Below are positions 1 through 12,478 of a stretch of DNA of 64,000 nt, in pieces; position 1 is the first letter of the stretch; the number at the start of each line of letters is the position of its first letter. The position numbers were made by a program, and so were the translations under genes. The notes under the pieces are model-generated. The model searched no databases. It was not told the DNA's origin and was given only the letters and a program-made list of their open reading frames with translations. This DNA comes from Phoebastria nigripes (lineage: Eukaryota; Chordata; Aves; Procellariiformes; Diomedeidae). The stretch is taken from NCBI GenBank assembly GCA_035582835.1, contig JAYKAV010000004.1:10612-74611 (forward strand), given 5' to 3'.

Positions 1-2745
1 CCAGATACTTTCTCAGCAAAAAGCTAAAAGATTTACTATGGTTCTATGAGTGCCATGCAAGTCTTCTGCTGATTCCATCACAAATCTTTTAATTTGGAAA
101 AAGCAAAACAGAAAGTTCAGCATACCTGTGAATACATAGCTCACTTAAGAAAAATAAAAGCACAGAGCAGAATCTTTAAGGGAGCACAACGTATTTCTTA
201 CATTTTAAGCTTTGCGAAGTAACAGGATCCAAAAGAAAAACTGTAACATCCAGACCATAAAGAGTTCTGCAAAAAAATTGCATAAAGCCCTAACATTTTA
301 GAAATAAATACTTCTTCTGGACAGATGGAAAGAACTTTATGGTATGCAAATTATCTTGGGTATTAAAAACTTCGTAAGTATATTTGACTAGTTAAACTTA
401 TTTTTGTTCATGTTTTTCTCAGCTACATGCAGTCCAGTATAAATCTTTTTGATGTTGTTATATTAACTAATTACACTAAAGAGACAATGAAATTAAAAAG
501 GTTTGGGGTTTATTACTTTTTAGTATGAGAGTAAACTAGTACTTCTATATTTGGACCTCCTACTCTATTGAGAGATGGAAAGTAAGATTGTCTCTACAGC
601 AGCACTTAAAGCTGAACAGGCAGGGAACTCCTCTGTTACTCCATGCTACTCCATCCCACCAGTGCATAGAAAAATAAATGTAAAGAAAAAGAAGTAAGAC
701 TTCTCTGGACCATCCCATCAGTGAAAAAACTGGAGCAAGTAGAGGTTTCCTCGTAACTTACTGTGACATAATGCCTTGAATTTCAGCAGTGTAAGAAACT
801 GAATCATATTTTTCCCATGCTCTTTAGACTTTTTTTTTTTTTTAAACTCTGTAAAAGCATAGCTAGAGGGCACTCTAGAGCCCAGGATTTAAAGTAAAGC
901 AATAAGAAACATTGTTATGCAAATCACTCTTTTCAGCTTTAGGATTTAAGAGTTGCTAATACAGTTTCTCATCAGACTGCTGTTCTGCCTAGTGTTCACT
1001 ACTATAATATCATCTACCATATAGGCTCCCTCCTTTCCAGATCCTTCTCCAGTCATTGAATAACAACAANAACAAAAAATCTCCCCATTAAAGCCTCATC
1101 TGCTTCTTACAGACACTTCAGCCAAAATGTTCCTAATCCACGTTACTGCTCTCCACTGCATTTCCAGTAAGATTATGGTCAATTAACTTCATTTCCAAAT
1201 AACACCTTCATTCAGCAGTTCTCTTTTCACACTGGAAATTTAAGATGTGTGTTCCCTTATGCCTCTATTCCCTGTTGACAGTTATTTGATCTCAATTTCT
1301 TTAACAACCAGATAGAATTTTAGAATTCACCACTGGATTTTCTCCATCCAAAAATCACACAGAAGCTAAGCTGTGTCCCTGAGGCTGGGGAAAAGAAAAA
1401 AGTATTTCTTTTCCCTGAGATGATATCACTAAAAATATCGCCAAATACAAGCTGCCGTTTAGTTGTGGTCAGACTAGGGTGAGAGATAGCAGAGTACATT
1501 TAGGGAAGCTGTTCTCCTGCCATCGCAGATGCTTCCTAGAGAAGAAAAACAAGGACATTTTCAAGCTATCAGAAATCTTGTAGGAAGTGGCTGATATCTC
1601 ACAGTTAATATACAGAAGCTTAAACAACTAAGAAGAGCTTTTTCCTGACCATATGAGGATGAGAAGAAAAATTCTGTTCCCCTTCCCTGAGAAGAGAAAC
1701 TTTCTTATCAAATGGGATGGCCTTAAAAAGTACTTATCTGGCTTGTTTGATTTCTTGAATTCAGTCTGAGAAATTGAAAATCTGAACTCATAGAAATTGC
1801 TTCTATTTTGGGTAGCATTATGGAGTTCACCTTGTTAAGTAAAAAACATTTAAGAACTGTGTGAGTCTGTATATGTATGGACATGTACACAAAAGCTGCA
1901 AAAATGTTTTACTATACTAGACATTTGTCATTAGAAAGCAGAAACAGTCACTGTGGGAGAAATGGAAGTGATGTTAGGTGACAAGAATTGGAGGGGTCGG
2001 TTTATCACTTTAACAAGGCTTAATACTAAAATTAGCATTAACTGAGTTCATTTAGATTTCAAATTAGTATACTAACAGACACTAATACTACAATTTCAGG
2101 CTGCTTGGTATGGAATCTTCCTCCTGCCATATTATCAAGGAACAGGAACTGCATAAATGCAACACAGTGATGCATATCTATTTCCTTCTCAGCCCCTCTC
2201 CTGACTGTTTCCGTTCAGGCATACACATATCCAGTTTAATATAATTAAAAATATATTAACATACAAAATCATCTCTGCANAGTTGAGACTCAGCTGTGTA
2301 TGATGGAGAAATGTTTCAAGTCCTAACACTTCGACAGCTGCAACTAGCAATATCCAGATGTGGAACAACAGCGCTGGAGTTCTATTAGCGTTGAAAGTAC
2401 TTCAATCTGAGTTTGCATCTAAGTGGGGCCCCAAGAGCTCACATAGCCTATTTAAGAAGCCTACCACCTCCCCGGTGTAGTTTCTCTATGCCTTCCATTC
2501 TTTTTTTCAGACAGCACAGATGAAGTTCGAACTTATGATGCTGCCTCTGCTCTACTTCTTACATTTAACAGAGCTTTTTTGAAGAGTTAAAAGGATAGCA
2601 CTGTGAAAGAGAAGAATTTTAACAGTTTGGGTAGATGGGGAATTGAGGCAATATCAAGACTGCACATGAGAAGACAAATGACAGCCTGAGTACATCTTTA
2701 AATGTCACAGGAGCTGAAGAAAAAAATTTCTAATGAAAATTTTTC
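1..2745. other. AT-rich noncoding sequence, nothing recognised
   Basis: No reading frame of protein character, no strong repeat and no RNA gene was seen. A short T run lies near 830-843. The stretch is inferred to be intronic because the only exon found points this way from 38.2 kb, but no second exon confirms that. A faint reverse MIR-like patch (2619-2665) and a strong-looking acceptor followed by a short open frame (2511-2590) are discussed elsewhere. Confidence 0.5.
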
Positions 2746-2782
2746 TTTTTTTTGGTTTTTTTTTTTGTTGTTGTTGTTTTTT
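2746..2782. repeat. G/T-only low-complexity tract
   Basis: Thirty-seven consecutive bases are only T or G, mostly T with a short TTG repeat. This is the complement of the A/C-only tracts that recur through the window. A longer T-rich run follows to about 2798. Confidence 0.8.
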
Positions 2783-3083
2783 AATTTTTTTTTTTTCACC
2801 ATTCTCATAATGTAAAATATGTTGTATGATACATCTGTTCCATCTTGACTCCTCTAAAGGTTACTGATCACTTAGAGGTATAGAATTCAGCAGTACCTTT
2901 AGGGTTTACAAATCACATTTGCCACAAGTGACAGTTGTCAATGAGGATAAAATGTACTGGTTACAGACTGAAATTTTCTTTGTTGTAGAGTCAAAAATAG
3001 AGCACTCCCATTCAAGAGCAAGAACAAGTAAGTTATCTTTACTACAGCAAAATGAAAGGATTGGATAGTTGCAGACCTGGGTT

Positions 3084-3182
3084 AAAAAACAAAACAAAAC
3101 AAAGAACACCAAAAAAACTCCACAAACAACAAAACACCACAAACAAAAACAACAAACAAACAACCCACCCAAAAAACCCCAC
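3084..3182. repeat. A/C-only low-complexity tract
   Basis: All but two bases here are A or C, and 3120-3182 is a pure 63-base run. It combines AAAC-type repeats with CCACC and CCCC blocks. It sits at the 5' end of a 121-codon open frame (3069-3434) and supplies that frame's Lys/Asn/Gln/Pro-rich first half, so that half should not be read as protein. Confidence 0.85.
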
Positions 3183-3199
3183 GAACCACCGAAGATTTG

Positions 3200-3434
3200 G
3201 AGTACTTTCAAGATGTTTCAAGAAATGATATTAAAGCTAATTCAAACTAGTCCAGAAAGGGCAAAAGGTGGTTTGACGGAACTAGCAGAGTTTTTGAAGG
3301 ATGTGCAGAAGAACTCAGAGCATGGAAAACTTCTAATTTTGCTTCTCACAAAAAAAGTTACAGCAGACTCCACTGTTGGCCAATTAACTTCAGCAGTTAC
3401 TTGTCTGATTGAATTAGATTTGCAAGGGGTTTAG
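3200..3434 (+). other. unexplained protein-like open frame
   Basis: After the A/C tract the plus-strand frame stays open for about 75 codons and ends at a TAG at 3432-3434. The composition is ordinary for a soluble helical protein, with Leu, Glu, Lys and Ala alternating and segments such as KLIQTSPERAKGGLTELAEF and LTSAVTCLIELDL. I do not recognise a family. There is no start codon with good context outside the tract, no poly(A) tail and no clear splice donor. It may be chance, a decayed exon or part of an old retrocopy. A second, once-interrupted frame on the same strand follows at about 3568-3807. Confidence 0.2.
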
Positions 3435-4566
3435 CTACCTAAAAACCATCCAGGCACTATGGCATTTAAAGAACTGAATAAATGGATGTCTAGTTAGAGA
3501 ACTAAACAAATAATGTACTCTGGCACTTTCAAAACTTCCATTTATTCCCCCTGTGTATCTTCAGATAATGTTTCTGCAAACTGTGTTCTCTCACTGAATT
3601 TAAGGAGCAAGGCTATTACTAGAGTTATAAATGAAGAGGCAAAATGAATTACTGCCTGGCAGAAACAAGAGAATATTGCCAATGGTCTCCTGCAAACAAG
3701 AAAACTAAAATTGATCGTCAAAGCAATGACAAAATCTCCAAGGATCACTAAAGTGTGCTTCCATGAAATCATTTTCTCTTTCAAGCCATTATGTGAAACT
3801 GATAACTAACTACTGAAGCTGAATTTCAGATGTCTTTCTATCAAGTTACAAAACTAAATGGTGAAAATTTCTTTTAAGCATAGACTTTGTCTTTAACATT
3901 TTTCCATATTGCTAAGCTTATATTTAAATAAGCAGAAATCTATATATACAGTTAACAGACTCTGCTCACAGTGTCTCATAAAGGCATTACGGCTTTTCAG
4001 TTATTTATTTTCTTTGTATTCTCTTAATGTAATACATGTTCCACTGACTGCGGGTGAAGTTCAGAGGAATGAATCATTATTCTAATACTTCAGTTTTAAG
4101 TTCTACATTATCAAATATTGGAGGCTGACCGCAAGCAAAGCTATTTCCATGTTTTGAATGAACTACCGTTTTCTGGGAAGTAAACGGTCAGTGCTACCTA
4201 TTAGGTAACTTTGGATATCTTTTTGTAGTGAGACTAGCTGAAGGATTTAAAATATGTTAAATATGTATTTAACTTAAATTTACTTCACCAGGGAGAAAAA
4301 ACAAAATTTTCTATAAAACCCTAGTTCTTCTGCTCTTTAATGATCATACTCACCACTAAGCTTAAACAAAATGGGGATANTGCAGTAGCAGATCTATGCA
4401 TTAGAAGAAATACCTATTGTAAGATAGCAACTTACTAAAGGATGAATTTTCATGGTCATTTAAACATATGATTTAATAAGAAAAAACACATGCATAGAAC
4501 TTGCTAATTTTTACTGTTTTACTGTTGTGAAATTTACATATGGTAGAAGACATGAACTGTAGTTGC
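3435..4566. other. noncoding sequence, nothing firm
   Basis: AT-rich sequence. A plus-strand frame from about 3568 to 3807, broken by one stop (TGA near 3649), looks mildly protein-like but matches nothing I know. The remainder up to 4566 shows no feature. Confidence 0.4.
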
Positions 4567-4596
4567 CATTCATTGTTGAAAGGTCATCTAATCCAC
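4567..4596 (-). repeat. possible remnant of an older CR1 3' end
   Basis: The plus strand reads cattgttgaaaggtcatcta followed by atccac. This resembles the reverse complement of the conserved CR1 segment just inside its 3' terminus (ggttggaaaggtcatctagt in plus reading). A younger CR1 begins directly after it, so this may be an older copy that was hit by the younger insertion. The match is short. Confidence 0.35.
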
Positions 4597-5437
4597 ATAG
4601 AATCATAGAATAGTTTGGGTTGGAAGGGACCTTTAAAGGTCACGTAGTCCAACCCCCCTGCCGTGGGCAGGGACATCTCCAACTAGATCAGGTTGCTCAG
4701 AGCCCCGTCCAACCTGAACTTTGAATGTTTCCAGGGATGGGGCAACTACCACCTCTCTGGGCAACCTGTGCCAGTGTCTCACCACACTCAGCATAAAAAA
4801 TTTCTTCCTTCTATCTAGTCTAAATCNACCNTCTTTTAGTTTAAAGCCATTCCCCCTTGTCCTGTTGCAACAGGCCCTGCTAAAAAGTTTGTCCCCATCT
4901 TTCTTATGTGCCCGCTTTAAGTGCTGATAGGCTGCAATAAGGTCTCCCTGAAGAGAGACCTCTTCTCCAGGCTGAACAGCCCCAACTCTCTCAGCCTTTC
5001 TTCATAGGAGAGGCATTCCATCCCCCTGATCATCTTTGTGGCCCTCCTCTGGACCCACTCCAACAGGTCCATGTCTTTCTTGTGCTGAGGACTCCAGAGC
5101 TGGACGCAGTACTCCAGGTGGGGTCTCACCAGAGCAGAGCAGAGGGGCAGAATCACCTCCCTCAACCTGCTGGCCATGCTTCTTTTGATGCAGTCCAGGA
5201 TATGGTTGGCCTTCTGGGCTGTGAGCGCACATTGCCAGCTCATGTCCAGCTTTTCATTCACGAGTACCCCCAAGTCCTTCTCGGCAGGTCTGTTCTCAAT
5301 CCCTTCATCCCCCGGCCTGTATTGATACCGGGGGTTGCCCCGACCCAGGTGCAGGATCTTGCAGTTCGCCTTGTTGAACCTCATGAGGTTCACACAGGCC
5401 CACTTCCCAAGCTTGTCCAGGTCCAATGGATGCATTT
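4597..5437 (-). mobile_element. CR1 LINE, 5'-truncated copy, minus strand
   Basis: Read on the minus strand this is the last ~840 bases of a CR1 retrotransposon. The 3' end is at the left, where the plus strand shows atagaatcatagaatag, the complement of the ATTCTATGATTCTAT-type CR1 terminus. The characteristic 3' region follows (ggttggaagggacctttaaa and gttgctcagagccccgtcca on the plus strand). Further right the element still encodes the C-terminal part of the CR1 reverse transcriptase protein without a stop. It breaks off near 5437, as expected of the usual 5' truncation by incomplete reverse transcription. Two ambiguous bases lie at 4827 and 4831. It has the same orientation as the inferred host gene. 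Confidence 0.95.
4917..5435 (-). pseudogene. CR1 ORF2 C-terminal fragment
   Basis: The 172-codon open frame carries the conserved C-terminal signature of CR1 ORF2, downstream of the catalytic palm motifs. The order is a [19 protein letters not shown] block, an [18 protein letters not shown] block, [20 protein letters not shown], then [34 protein letters not shown] and [12 protein letters not shown]. The endonuclease, the palm catalytic residues and the N-terminus are missing, so it cannot be active. The open frame and near-consensus blocks suggest an insertion younger than the CR1 at 47.3 kb. Its first Met is internal to the original protein and is not a real start. Confidence 0.93.
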
Positions 5438-6679
5438 GCTGTATGAACCATAATTCACTTCTTTAATTTCACAGACAATTCCAATAATGAAAAATACTTT
5501 TTGTCATGCAGATTTGCCTAACATAATTTCTGCTTGGCAAAAGTAGCTTTTAAGAGAGAAATGAGAAAGAGGCAAATACAAAATTATTTGCCATTTTTCT
5601 TTTGCTTTTTTGAAGTTCATTCTTTGGGGAAGGTGAATGTGTATCATTCTTTCACTTGTACTTGCACACTTACCTGGAGGAAAAGAAGGATGTCCCAGTA
5701 AATGTTAACTGAATCTTAATCTTTCACTGAAATAGGTAATTTTTCATGCTGTCTTGGAACCATTCGAGAAATCCATAAAGAGAAAAAGAGAATTTAAGAA
5801 GGATGGTATAGTTCAAAAGAAAGAAGATGTATAGTGAAAGTTAAGTACAAAGAACTAGATTCATTAATTGTTCCTCTTTAAAATAAATAGATGTGTAAAG
5901 TAAACATGATTTTTCCATTAGCTTCTCTGGTAATGGACTCCTCTGGACTTGTATTGGCCTGAGCTGATTTTAGTTTATTTTAACTGCGACAGCAGTCATC
6001 TAGTGGTCAGGTGACTTTTTCCTAAATTAATTTTAGCTTTAGTTGAACTTCTTGCAACCATAATTCCTACGGTTAGTCAACAAGTCATAACAAATAGGGA
6101 TCCTGCTAATGACCCTACGGATAATAAAGAAAATGGAAAAAAAAAAACACAAAGAAAAAGTAAGCAAGCAGCTGTTTCAGTAAGCATTAAAAATACTCCA
6201 AGTAGACCCAAGACTGAGGAAGACAACACCACCACAGACATTATACTTCTGCTGGCAAAGACTTTGGGATGATGACTAACCCCTTCCTTCCACTAGTATT
6301 AAGGACTATGGAAGCTGTCGACCTTAACAACAACAAATGTTTGTTCCATTTTGACTAAACTAGTAAAGATAATTGGAGTAATAATAAATTGACTCCACAT
6401 ATAGGGTGGTTCCTTTTTGCCGTTAAAATTTTGAGTGTAAAAGGACAGTTTAATGCTAGTCCTTCTCTAATTTTTCTAGCAGGTGACATTTAAAGAAATG
6501 AAGGACAGAACTAAGAACTGAACGACAGAATTATCTTCTGCTTTGGGGACAGATGTGCCAAACCACAGTTCTACGGTCAAGTCCACCTTGGAATTGAACA
6601 TTTAAAAAGTATATTACTACTGCAGTTTCTGATAAAAATCAATGGTATGCTATATGATGGTAAGAAAATACTTGGAATT
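5438..6679. other. noncoding sequence, nothing recognised
   Basis: AT-rich sequence with no supportable exon. One weak CTCF-like word (plus strand agtcatctagtgg, 5996-6008) fits 11 of 13 positions of the reverse-oriented core consensus. A short A run lies near 6138-6149. Confidence 0.4.
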
Positions 6680-6857
6680 AAAAAAAAACAAAACAAAACC
6701 CCAAACAAACAAACAAAAAAACCAAACAAACAAGACACCCAACCTACAAGAACAAGATATCAAAGGTCTCAGAAATATATTTGTTCTCAAAGTTTTTCAG
6801 TTGTCCCATTTAAAAACAAACAAACAAAAAAAAAAAAACCACACACACAAAAACCAC
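6680..6857. repeat. pair of A/C-only tracts
   Basis: Bases 6680-6733 (54 bases) and 6812-6857 (46 bases) contain only A and C, built from AAAC repeats, an A run and CACA steps. The 78 bases between are ordinary sequence. Both plus-strand open frames over this region are products of the skewed composition and are not called as genes. Confidence 0.85.
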
Positions 6858-8191
6858 GAACTTATTTAACCCTGGGAATTTTGGTACATTCCAGGCAGAG
6901 ACTTAATCATAAACCCCACTGCTTCTCCCCCTCCCCCCCGTATTTCACACCTGCAAGGATTAAATCTGAGCCTATCTAGTGCTCAGTCAATAGAATCCGC
7001 ATCACCAAACTATATTAAGTTCTCACATAACAGAAATCCTTTCCTTTTGAAGTAATGGATGTACAATTATTCACACTGCTATAATGCTTAACAGTTGAGC
7101 AAACAGAGCCTACCCTAACAACCGAAATGCACTAGATCATCTGAGAACTGGGACTGCTTGTTCCCTGGTGATCAGGATAACCATATTCCCAACACAAATG
7201 GCAGGGCTGAGCCAGTCTGGTTTATTCAAGAAGAATGCCAAAGCAACAGGTATGAGAGAAGAGCCACACCTTCCCCATGTAATTGTTCAATACTGTAATG
7301 CATGGGGTTCAGGAGCCAGTGAGAACTAAGGATGAAGGCTTGAGCCTCCATCATGGCAGGGAAATAGGACATGAAAATTTTCAGAGCTGCTCAAATTTCT
7401 TTGCCTTCTGTATAGTTGATCCTCATATTTGTCACATATGGGTAACTTATTTTCTGTGCTGAAAAGGCTTCTGCTGAATCTCAAAACATCTTTCAGCTAT
7501 ATTCCCTCAAATCTATCCAGAGATATAAAAATCCTTCATCCTCTTAGACCTGTCCTATTTTTCCACTATTGTGACTGACAGAAGGTTAAAACCTTTTGAG
7601 TACATTAAAGAAAGATCTTGTTAGAATATTGAACTGACTACTGCTCATTTCCAAGCTAGGAGATGGGTATATGGGTATTTTTAATCCCCAAACTGATCAT
7701 GCACGCAGACTGCAAGTTTAATGACTTCCTGCTATTTGTAAGAATAAGATTCCTTCTTCCTCTTCCTTCATATGCAGTGAAAACTTACAGACAGCTGGAA
7801 CTCAGCAATTTAGCTTTTTCCCCAACTGGAACAAGAGTATAACTATCTTAATATGATCACAGATGTATAAAGTAGCATATGCTTCACTTACTGGATGTAG
7901 GTGTGATCATACGATGGTTCACATCAAGTATTACAAAAGAGGTCCCTCCGAGCATTACAATATATGCACACCAGAATCTTCAGATGATCTTAGTACCACA
8001 CTTTTAAATTAACTTATTCTTGTTGGAATCAATTAAAGGATCCAAAAGCAAATTATTTCATTTCTAAAACCTTCAAATCACTACAATGTAGAACAACTCT
8101 GTTGTTGTATGTACCTTGCCACCTACCCAGGTGGGCACAATATGAATTCTGATTTCTGTGGTTATTAACAAGGTAGCAATATTTAACATTT
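6858..8191. other. noncoding sequence, nothing recognised
   Basis: No exon, RNA gene or repeat family could be supported. A short C-rich patch lies at 6926-6940. Confidence 0.4.
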
Positions 8192-8219
8192 GGGGCGGGG
8201 GGGGGGAAGGAAGGAAAAG

Positions 8220-8253
<34 letters not shown>

Positions 8254-8314
8254 CACAAACAAACAAAAAAACCCCCACCAAACAAATAAACAAAACCAAA
8301 CACAAAACCACACA
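8192..8314. repeat. G run, homopurine run and A/C tract in series
   Basis: A G-rich segment (8192-8207) passes through GGAAGGAAGG into an A run (8220-8249). This gives an unbroken homopurine stretch at 8197-8251. It is followed by A/C-only sequence at 8252-8286 and 8288-8314 with a single T between. Minus-strand open frames rich in Phe, Trp and Val here are composition artefacts. Confidence 0.85.
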
Positions 8315-10577
8315 GAATTTCAGTATGGATTACTAAGTGATAAAACGATGTAGACTGAGCTGCAGCTTTAATTTTAAACCATTGTTAGTTTTACTACAGC
8401 ACAAATATGGCTATAATTGGTACAAAAAGGCAAAAGGGGCAACAAAGTCATAAACGGCAGCATTACATATGCGAGCAATGTAGATATGATTTCAGAATGA
8501 ATATGGAACACAAACATGAGTCCTAGGTATTCAGGGTAATCTCCAAAATAGCCATTTAAATTGAGAAAAATTGAGAAGCTGCACCTGTCACTGACTTTTT
8601 ACAAAATAAAGCTTAGTAACAGTTTCTAACTTTTCCAGAAATGCATAGTGCCTTAGGCAGTTGAAATTTCAGTCTTATTAAAAGTATACATGTACTTTTT
8701 TAAAATAGTGTAGCTACTTAATTTCAACACTGTATATATTCTTAATGAATTCCTGACCAAAGAAGTTTATATACCTTTTTAAGACTAGAAAGTTAGAAAA
8801 AANCCCCGATGCTTCACATTACTCCCTGCAATAACACTGCCATTAAAGAAAAGTTTGTTTCAACCCAAAGCACCAGGCACTATATTGAGACACACCATGA
8901 AATACACTTGGATGAACTCCAAGATTGAGAACCACCAGAAAAGCAATTGAGTGTTTAAGAGTTCATCTCTCTTTCTGACATAGTATGGATTCAGTCTCCC
9001 CCAAATGAAAACATCCTGGCAACATCAGCAATAAACTAGCAGTCCTAGTTTCACTCCTTTAGTAAATAAGTGGTAATGTAAAATTTTACCTCATTGTCCT
9101 GTCTTGACATAGAGGCCAGAGAAAGGTACGAAAAATGCAGTATTTATTTAAAATGGTGCTGCATAACCATGATTATTCTAAAAACATTAAATTTCTTCAT
9201 AAAGATTTTTCTCTGTAAGAAAATATTAAATACTAGGATATACACAAAGAGTGCCAGACAAGGATATGCCATGGTAATCTGAGTTCATTCATACCCTTAC
9301 TGGAAGAATGCTAAAGCTCAAAGTGTTCCAACACTTTTGAAGGNGGGGGGGGGGGAAGTTTGTTACTGTACTTATATTTTGCAGAAGTTTCCTTTATTAG
9401 AACCAGCCTATGAACCAGTCTTAACTACTGTACAATTAGAAATAATTCCTTGAACCTCAAGAGGGATGTGGTGACATCCTGTAACTCCTAAACCATATGG
9501 TACATCACCCTAAGATACTTGCCACAAAAGTTGATTATACAGTTCTTTTTGGAGGTAGCAGCAAGTGCATAGGTAAAGGTACATCATCTTATAAACACTT
9601 CACTGTTTAGATTTGCTGAATTTCTTCAATATTAAAATGAATGGTGATATGAAGAAATCAAATTCCATGCCACAGCACAAGAATTTTTATTAAAGGTCAT
9701 TCTAAATAGACATCTACAAAGAGTATCCATAANTTCACAGCCTACTTGTAGCATCAAAGTCAACTATTTTAGGGCTTAGAAGTCAGTTTATAGAATAAGC
9801 TCCATTACCAACTCAGTTGAATGCATATACCCTGTACGGGAGAAGCAAGAACATGACTTCAAGCAATACAGTTGTTTTTTTGTTATATTTCTGTTGTTCT
9901 TACCCTAAAAAATTGCTTGCTTTCAGAAGCCTGCCCCTTTTTCACAGATTAGTTCAGGTTAAAATATTTTAGAGGGCAGGGGAAAAAAAAAAAAAAAAAA
10001 GGTACTTTGAGACAAATCAGGATGAAAAGACTGCAAAAGAATTGCACAGAATTCAGTGCAAGTTATGAGCATCAGATGTTAAGAGTCAAAAGAGAAAGAG
10101 GTGGCCAAAAGTATTAAATTACACAGTTATTGAAGTATTACATAATGAGATTCCCAAGCCAATTCCAGAAGGGTTTTATTTTTTCTTTCCATGTTTCATA
10201 AGAACTTCACCAGCTCCAAATACACACTATTTGAAGGAATTGCTTATCTATGGTAAAGAAATGAATTTAAATACTATGTTTTATGCTACTATTTCAGATA
10301 TCCTTACAACAGTGATAGAATGTATTACTACTCAATTTTTAAGAAGTAATAAGTTGTAAGTACTTAACAATAAGTATTTATTTGCTATAATTTTTGCTCA
10401 AGTATTAACCTAATAATTGTTGGGTTTACTTTAACAAAATTTTCAAATATCTCATCAAGTCTATTATTGTCTACTTTGACAACTGTCCCTTCGAAGTCTC
10501 CTTGTTTTTCTTTCCTCAACATAGCAAGCAGCAAAATTAAATCAAAAAAAGTCTTAGTATCTTCCAGCATTGTGAAT
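8315..10577. other. noncoding sequence, nothing recognised
   Basis: AT-rich sequence. It contains a 12-base G run after an ambiguous base at 9344 and an 18-base A run near 9983-10000. No reading frame has protein character. Confidence 0.4.
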
Positions 10578-10665
10578 ACACACACACAAAAACCACCAAA
10601 CCACACCCCAAAACACCCAAAAGAGCAACAAAAAAACCTGCACACCAACCAACACCACACAACAC
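10578..10665. repeat. A/C-only tract
   Basis: Bases 10578-10622 are only A and C and begin as a CA repeat. A second A/C block of 25 bases (10641-10665) follows after a short interruption. Confidence 0.85.
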
Positions 10666-11883
10666 TGATTCTGCTAAAGTAAAAACTAACCACCAAGACA
10701 TGAATGTGACTCAAGATACAGACTTGTGCAGAGGAAATAAGGCACCCATAGGCTTCCTATAAGAGAAGGCATACAGAAAGTGAAAGAGAGAAAGCAGGCT
10801 TCACAGAGCTGCTACGTCCCTTCACCCCATACAAGTAAAGAGGAATGAGCAGGCCACAGAAGAAGCATTCTTGCTTTCCCAGAAGGACAACACAAAGCAT
10901 CAGACCTACAAGTGGTATAATTTTCTGAGAGCAAATGGGCAACTGGGGATCTGGTGGTCTGAACTTCTGAAGCAGTATTAAGACATCATAGTACCTGACT
11001 TGGGCCCTAAATTTCCATCTAGAGTTCTGTCATGCAAATAAAACCTTCATCAACAAATCTTCAATGTTTCTTATTTTATCACTTTTGTAAGATTAAAAAA
11101 GCTAAAAGTAGTGATAGCTTTTTATAATAAAAATATTTGCAATCAGTAAAGCAAGAAATTCTTCATTGCTTAAATTTCACTTTCATTAATGAGGATAGTT
11201 TTATCACATTATTTACCCTATAGCTGATACTACCTAATCTAGTTAGTTAGAGCTGGTCAGTTCAACAGCTGCAGGCTGAAATATACTGCTATATAAATGA
11301 AGAAAGAAAGTGGGTAATTAGCATCTAATCTTTTTCTTTTTTTTAACATTTCATTTTTATACCTCCTAAATAACAACTAGCAATTTATTAATAAACTCAG
11401 AAATATATTATCAGCCTAGAAACTGCTTGATGGATCAAAGAAACAAGGAAGCCTTTTTCCATGCAAAAGCTTAATATACAGAGAAAAGAGGCCCTGATAG
11501 AAACTTCACCTCAGCCAATTCTATTAGATGAACGCAGCGTGACAAATCAACATAGTATTCCCATATTTATGGCTTGTAAGAGAGATTGGTAAATATTTTT
11601 TGCTTGGTTGGAATTTTTTGCCTTTTTCCTTTCTTCCCTGAACTCATATTTTATGCATCTCACACTACAGAAAAATAAGGTGAGTACAACCAAACATTTT
11701 AAGTCTCACCACACATAAGTGATGCTTTCAGTGAGTAATTAACTACCTTGTGTCCCTTGCTTTTTCTATTTAGTGCTTATAGACCACAGTTTCTGTGGCC
11801 TATTAAGCTTAAGATGACTTCACCAAAGGTGAATTCTTTAGTTCTCACCCAGAACAATGATTTAAGCTGTATTTCATTTAAAG
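10666..11883. other. noncoding sequence, nothing recognised
   Basis: AT-rich sequence without an exon or repeat I can support. Confidence 0.4.
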
Positions 11884-11916
11884 ACACACACACACACAAA
11901 AAAAACCCCACCACAC
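11884..11916. repeat. CA repeat and A/C-only tract
   Basis: Thirty-three bases of A and C only: a short CA microsatellite, an A run and CCCC/CCAC blocks. Confidence 0.8.
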
Positions 11917-12011
11917 TACACACATGCACATGTCAAGTAAAGGTCTGAACACAGAGCATGGACTTTGCCACAAAAATACAAGCTTCCTTTTAGATTGCTG
12001 CCAGACCATTC

Positions 12012-12061
12012 TTTGTTGTTGTTGTTTTGTTGTTGTTGTTTTTTGTTGTTTTTTTTTTTTT
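12012..12061. repeat. G/T-only tract with TTG repeat
   Basis: Fifty consecutive bases are T or G only, mainly a TTG trinucleotide repeat ending in a T run. It is the opposite strand sense of the A/C tract 100 bases to the left. Confidence 0.85.
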
Positions 12062-12478
12062 CTCTTTAAAAAACACTTTTTAGCTTTCCCATATGAGGTT
12101 CTCAAGCTGTAAGTTCTTCACAATTGTATTTAAACCAATAAAGAACTCATCACAAGCTAGTATACTTTGTAGATAGCTGTATCAAAATAATTACACTGCA
12201 TAACAACTGTTCAACAAAGTAACATATGCTACCACCTAAACTCAACAATAAAAAGGCTAACTTTTCCTTTCCAAAGGGAAATAGAGGTCTATTTTTAAAA
12301 AAAAACATTAAAAAAAAAAATTGGTTGTATTTGATTCATTGTTTATAAATAGAACATGACAAATAATACTACATATAAACAAATAAATTTAAAAGCTTTT
12401 CAATCAGCAAAACATGATTTGCTACAAGTTCTCAGCTGCTAATTAGCTCTGATCAAAGATGTTTTGACACTATGACAC

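Noticed and set aside
2619..2665. Reverse MIR-like words (gtagatggggaattgaggca)
   Set aside because: Only one MIR word matches. The flanking core and head words expected next to it were not found.
5082..5453. 123-codon plus-strand open frame
   Set aside because: It is the antisense of the minus-strand CR1 reverse transcriptase fragment.
6642..6979. Lys/Asn/Gln/Thr-rich plus-strand open frames
   Set aside because: They are produced by the A/C-only tracts and have no protein character outside them.
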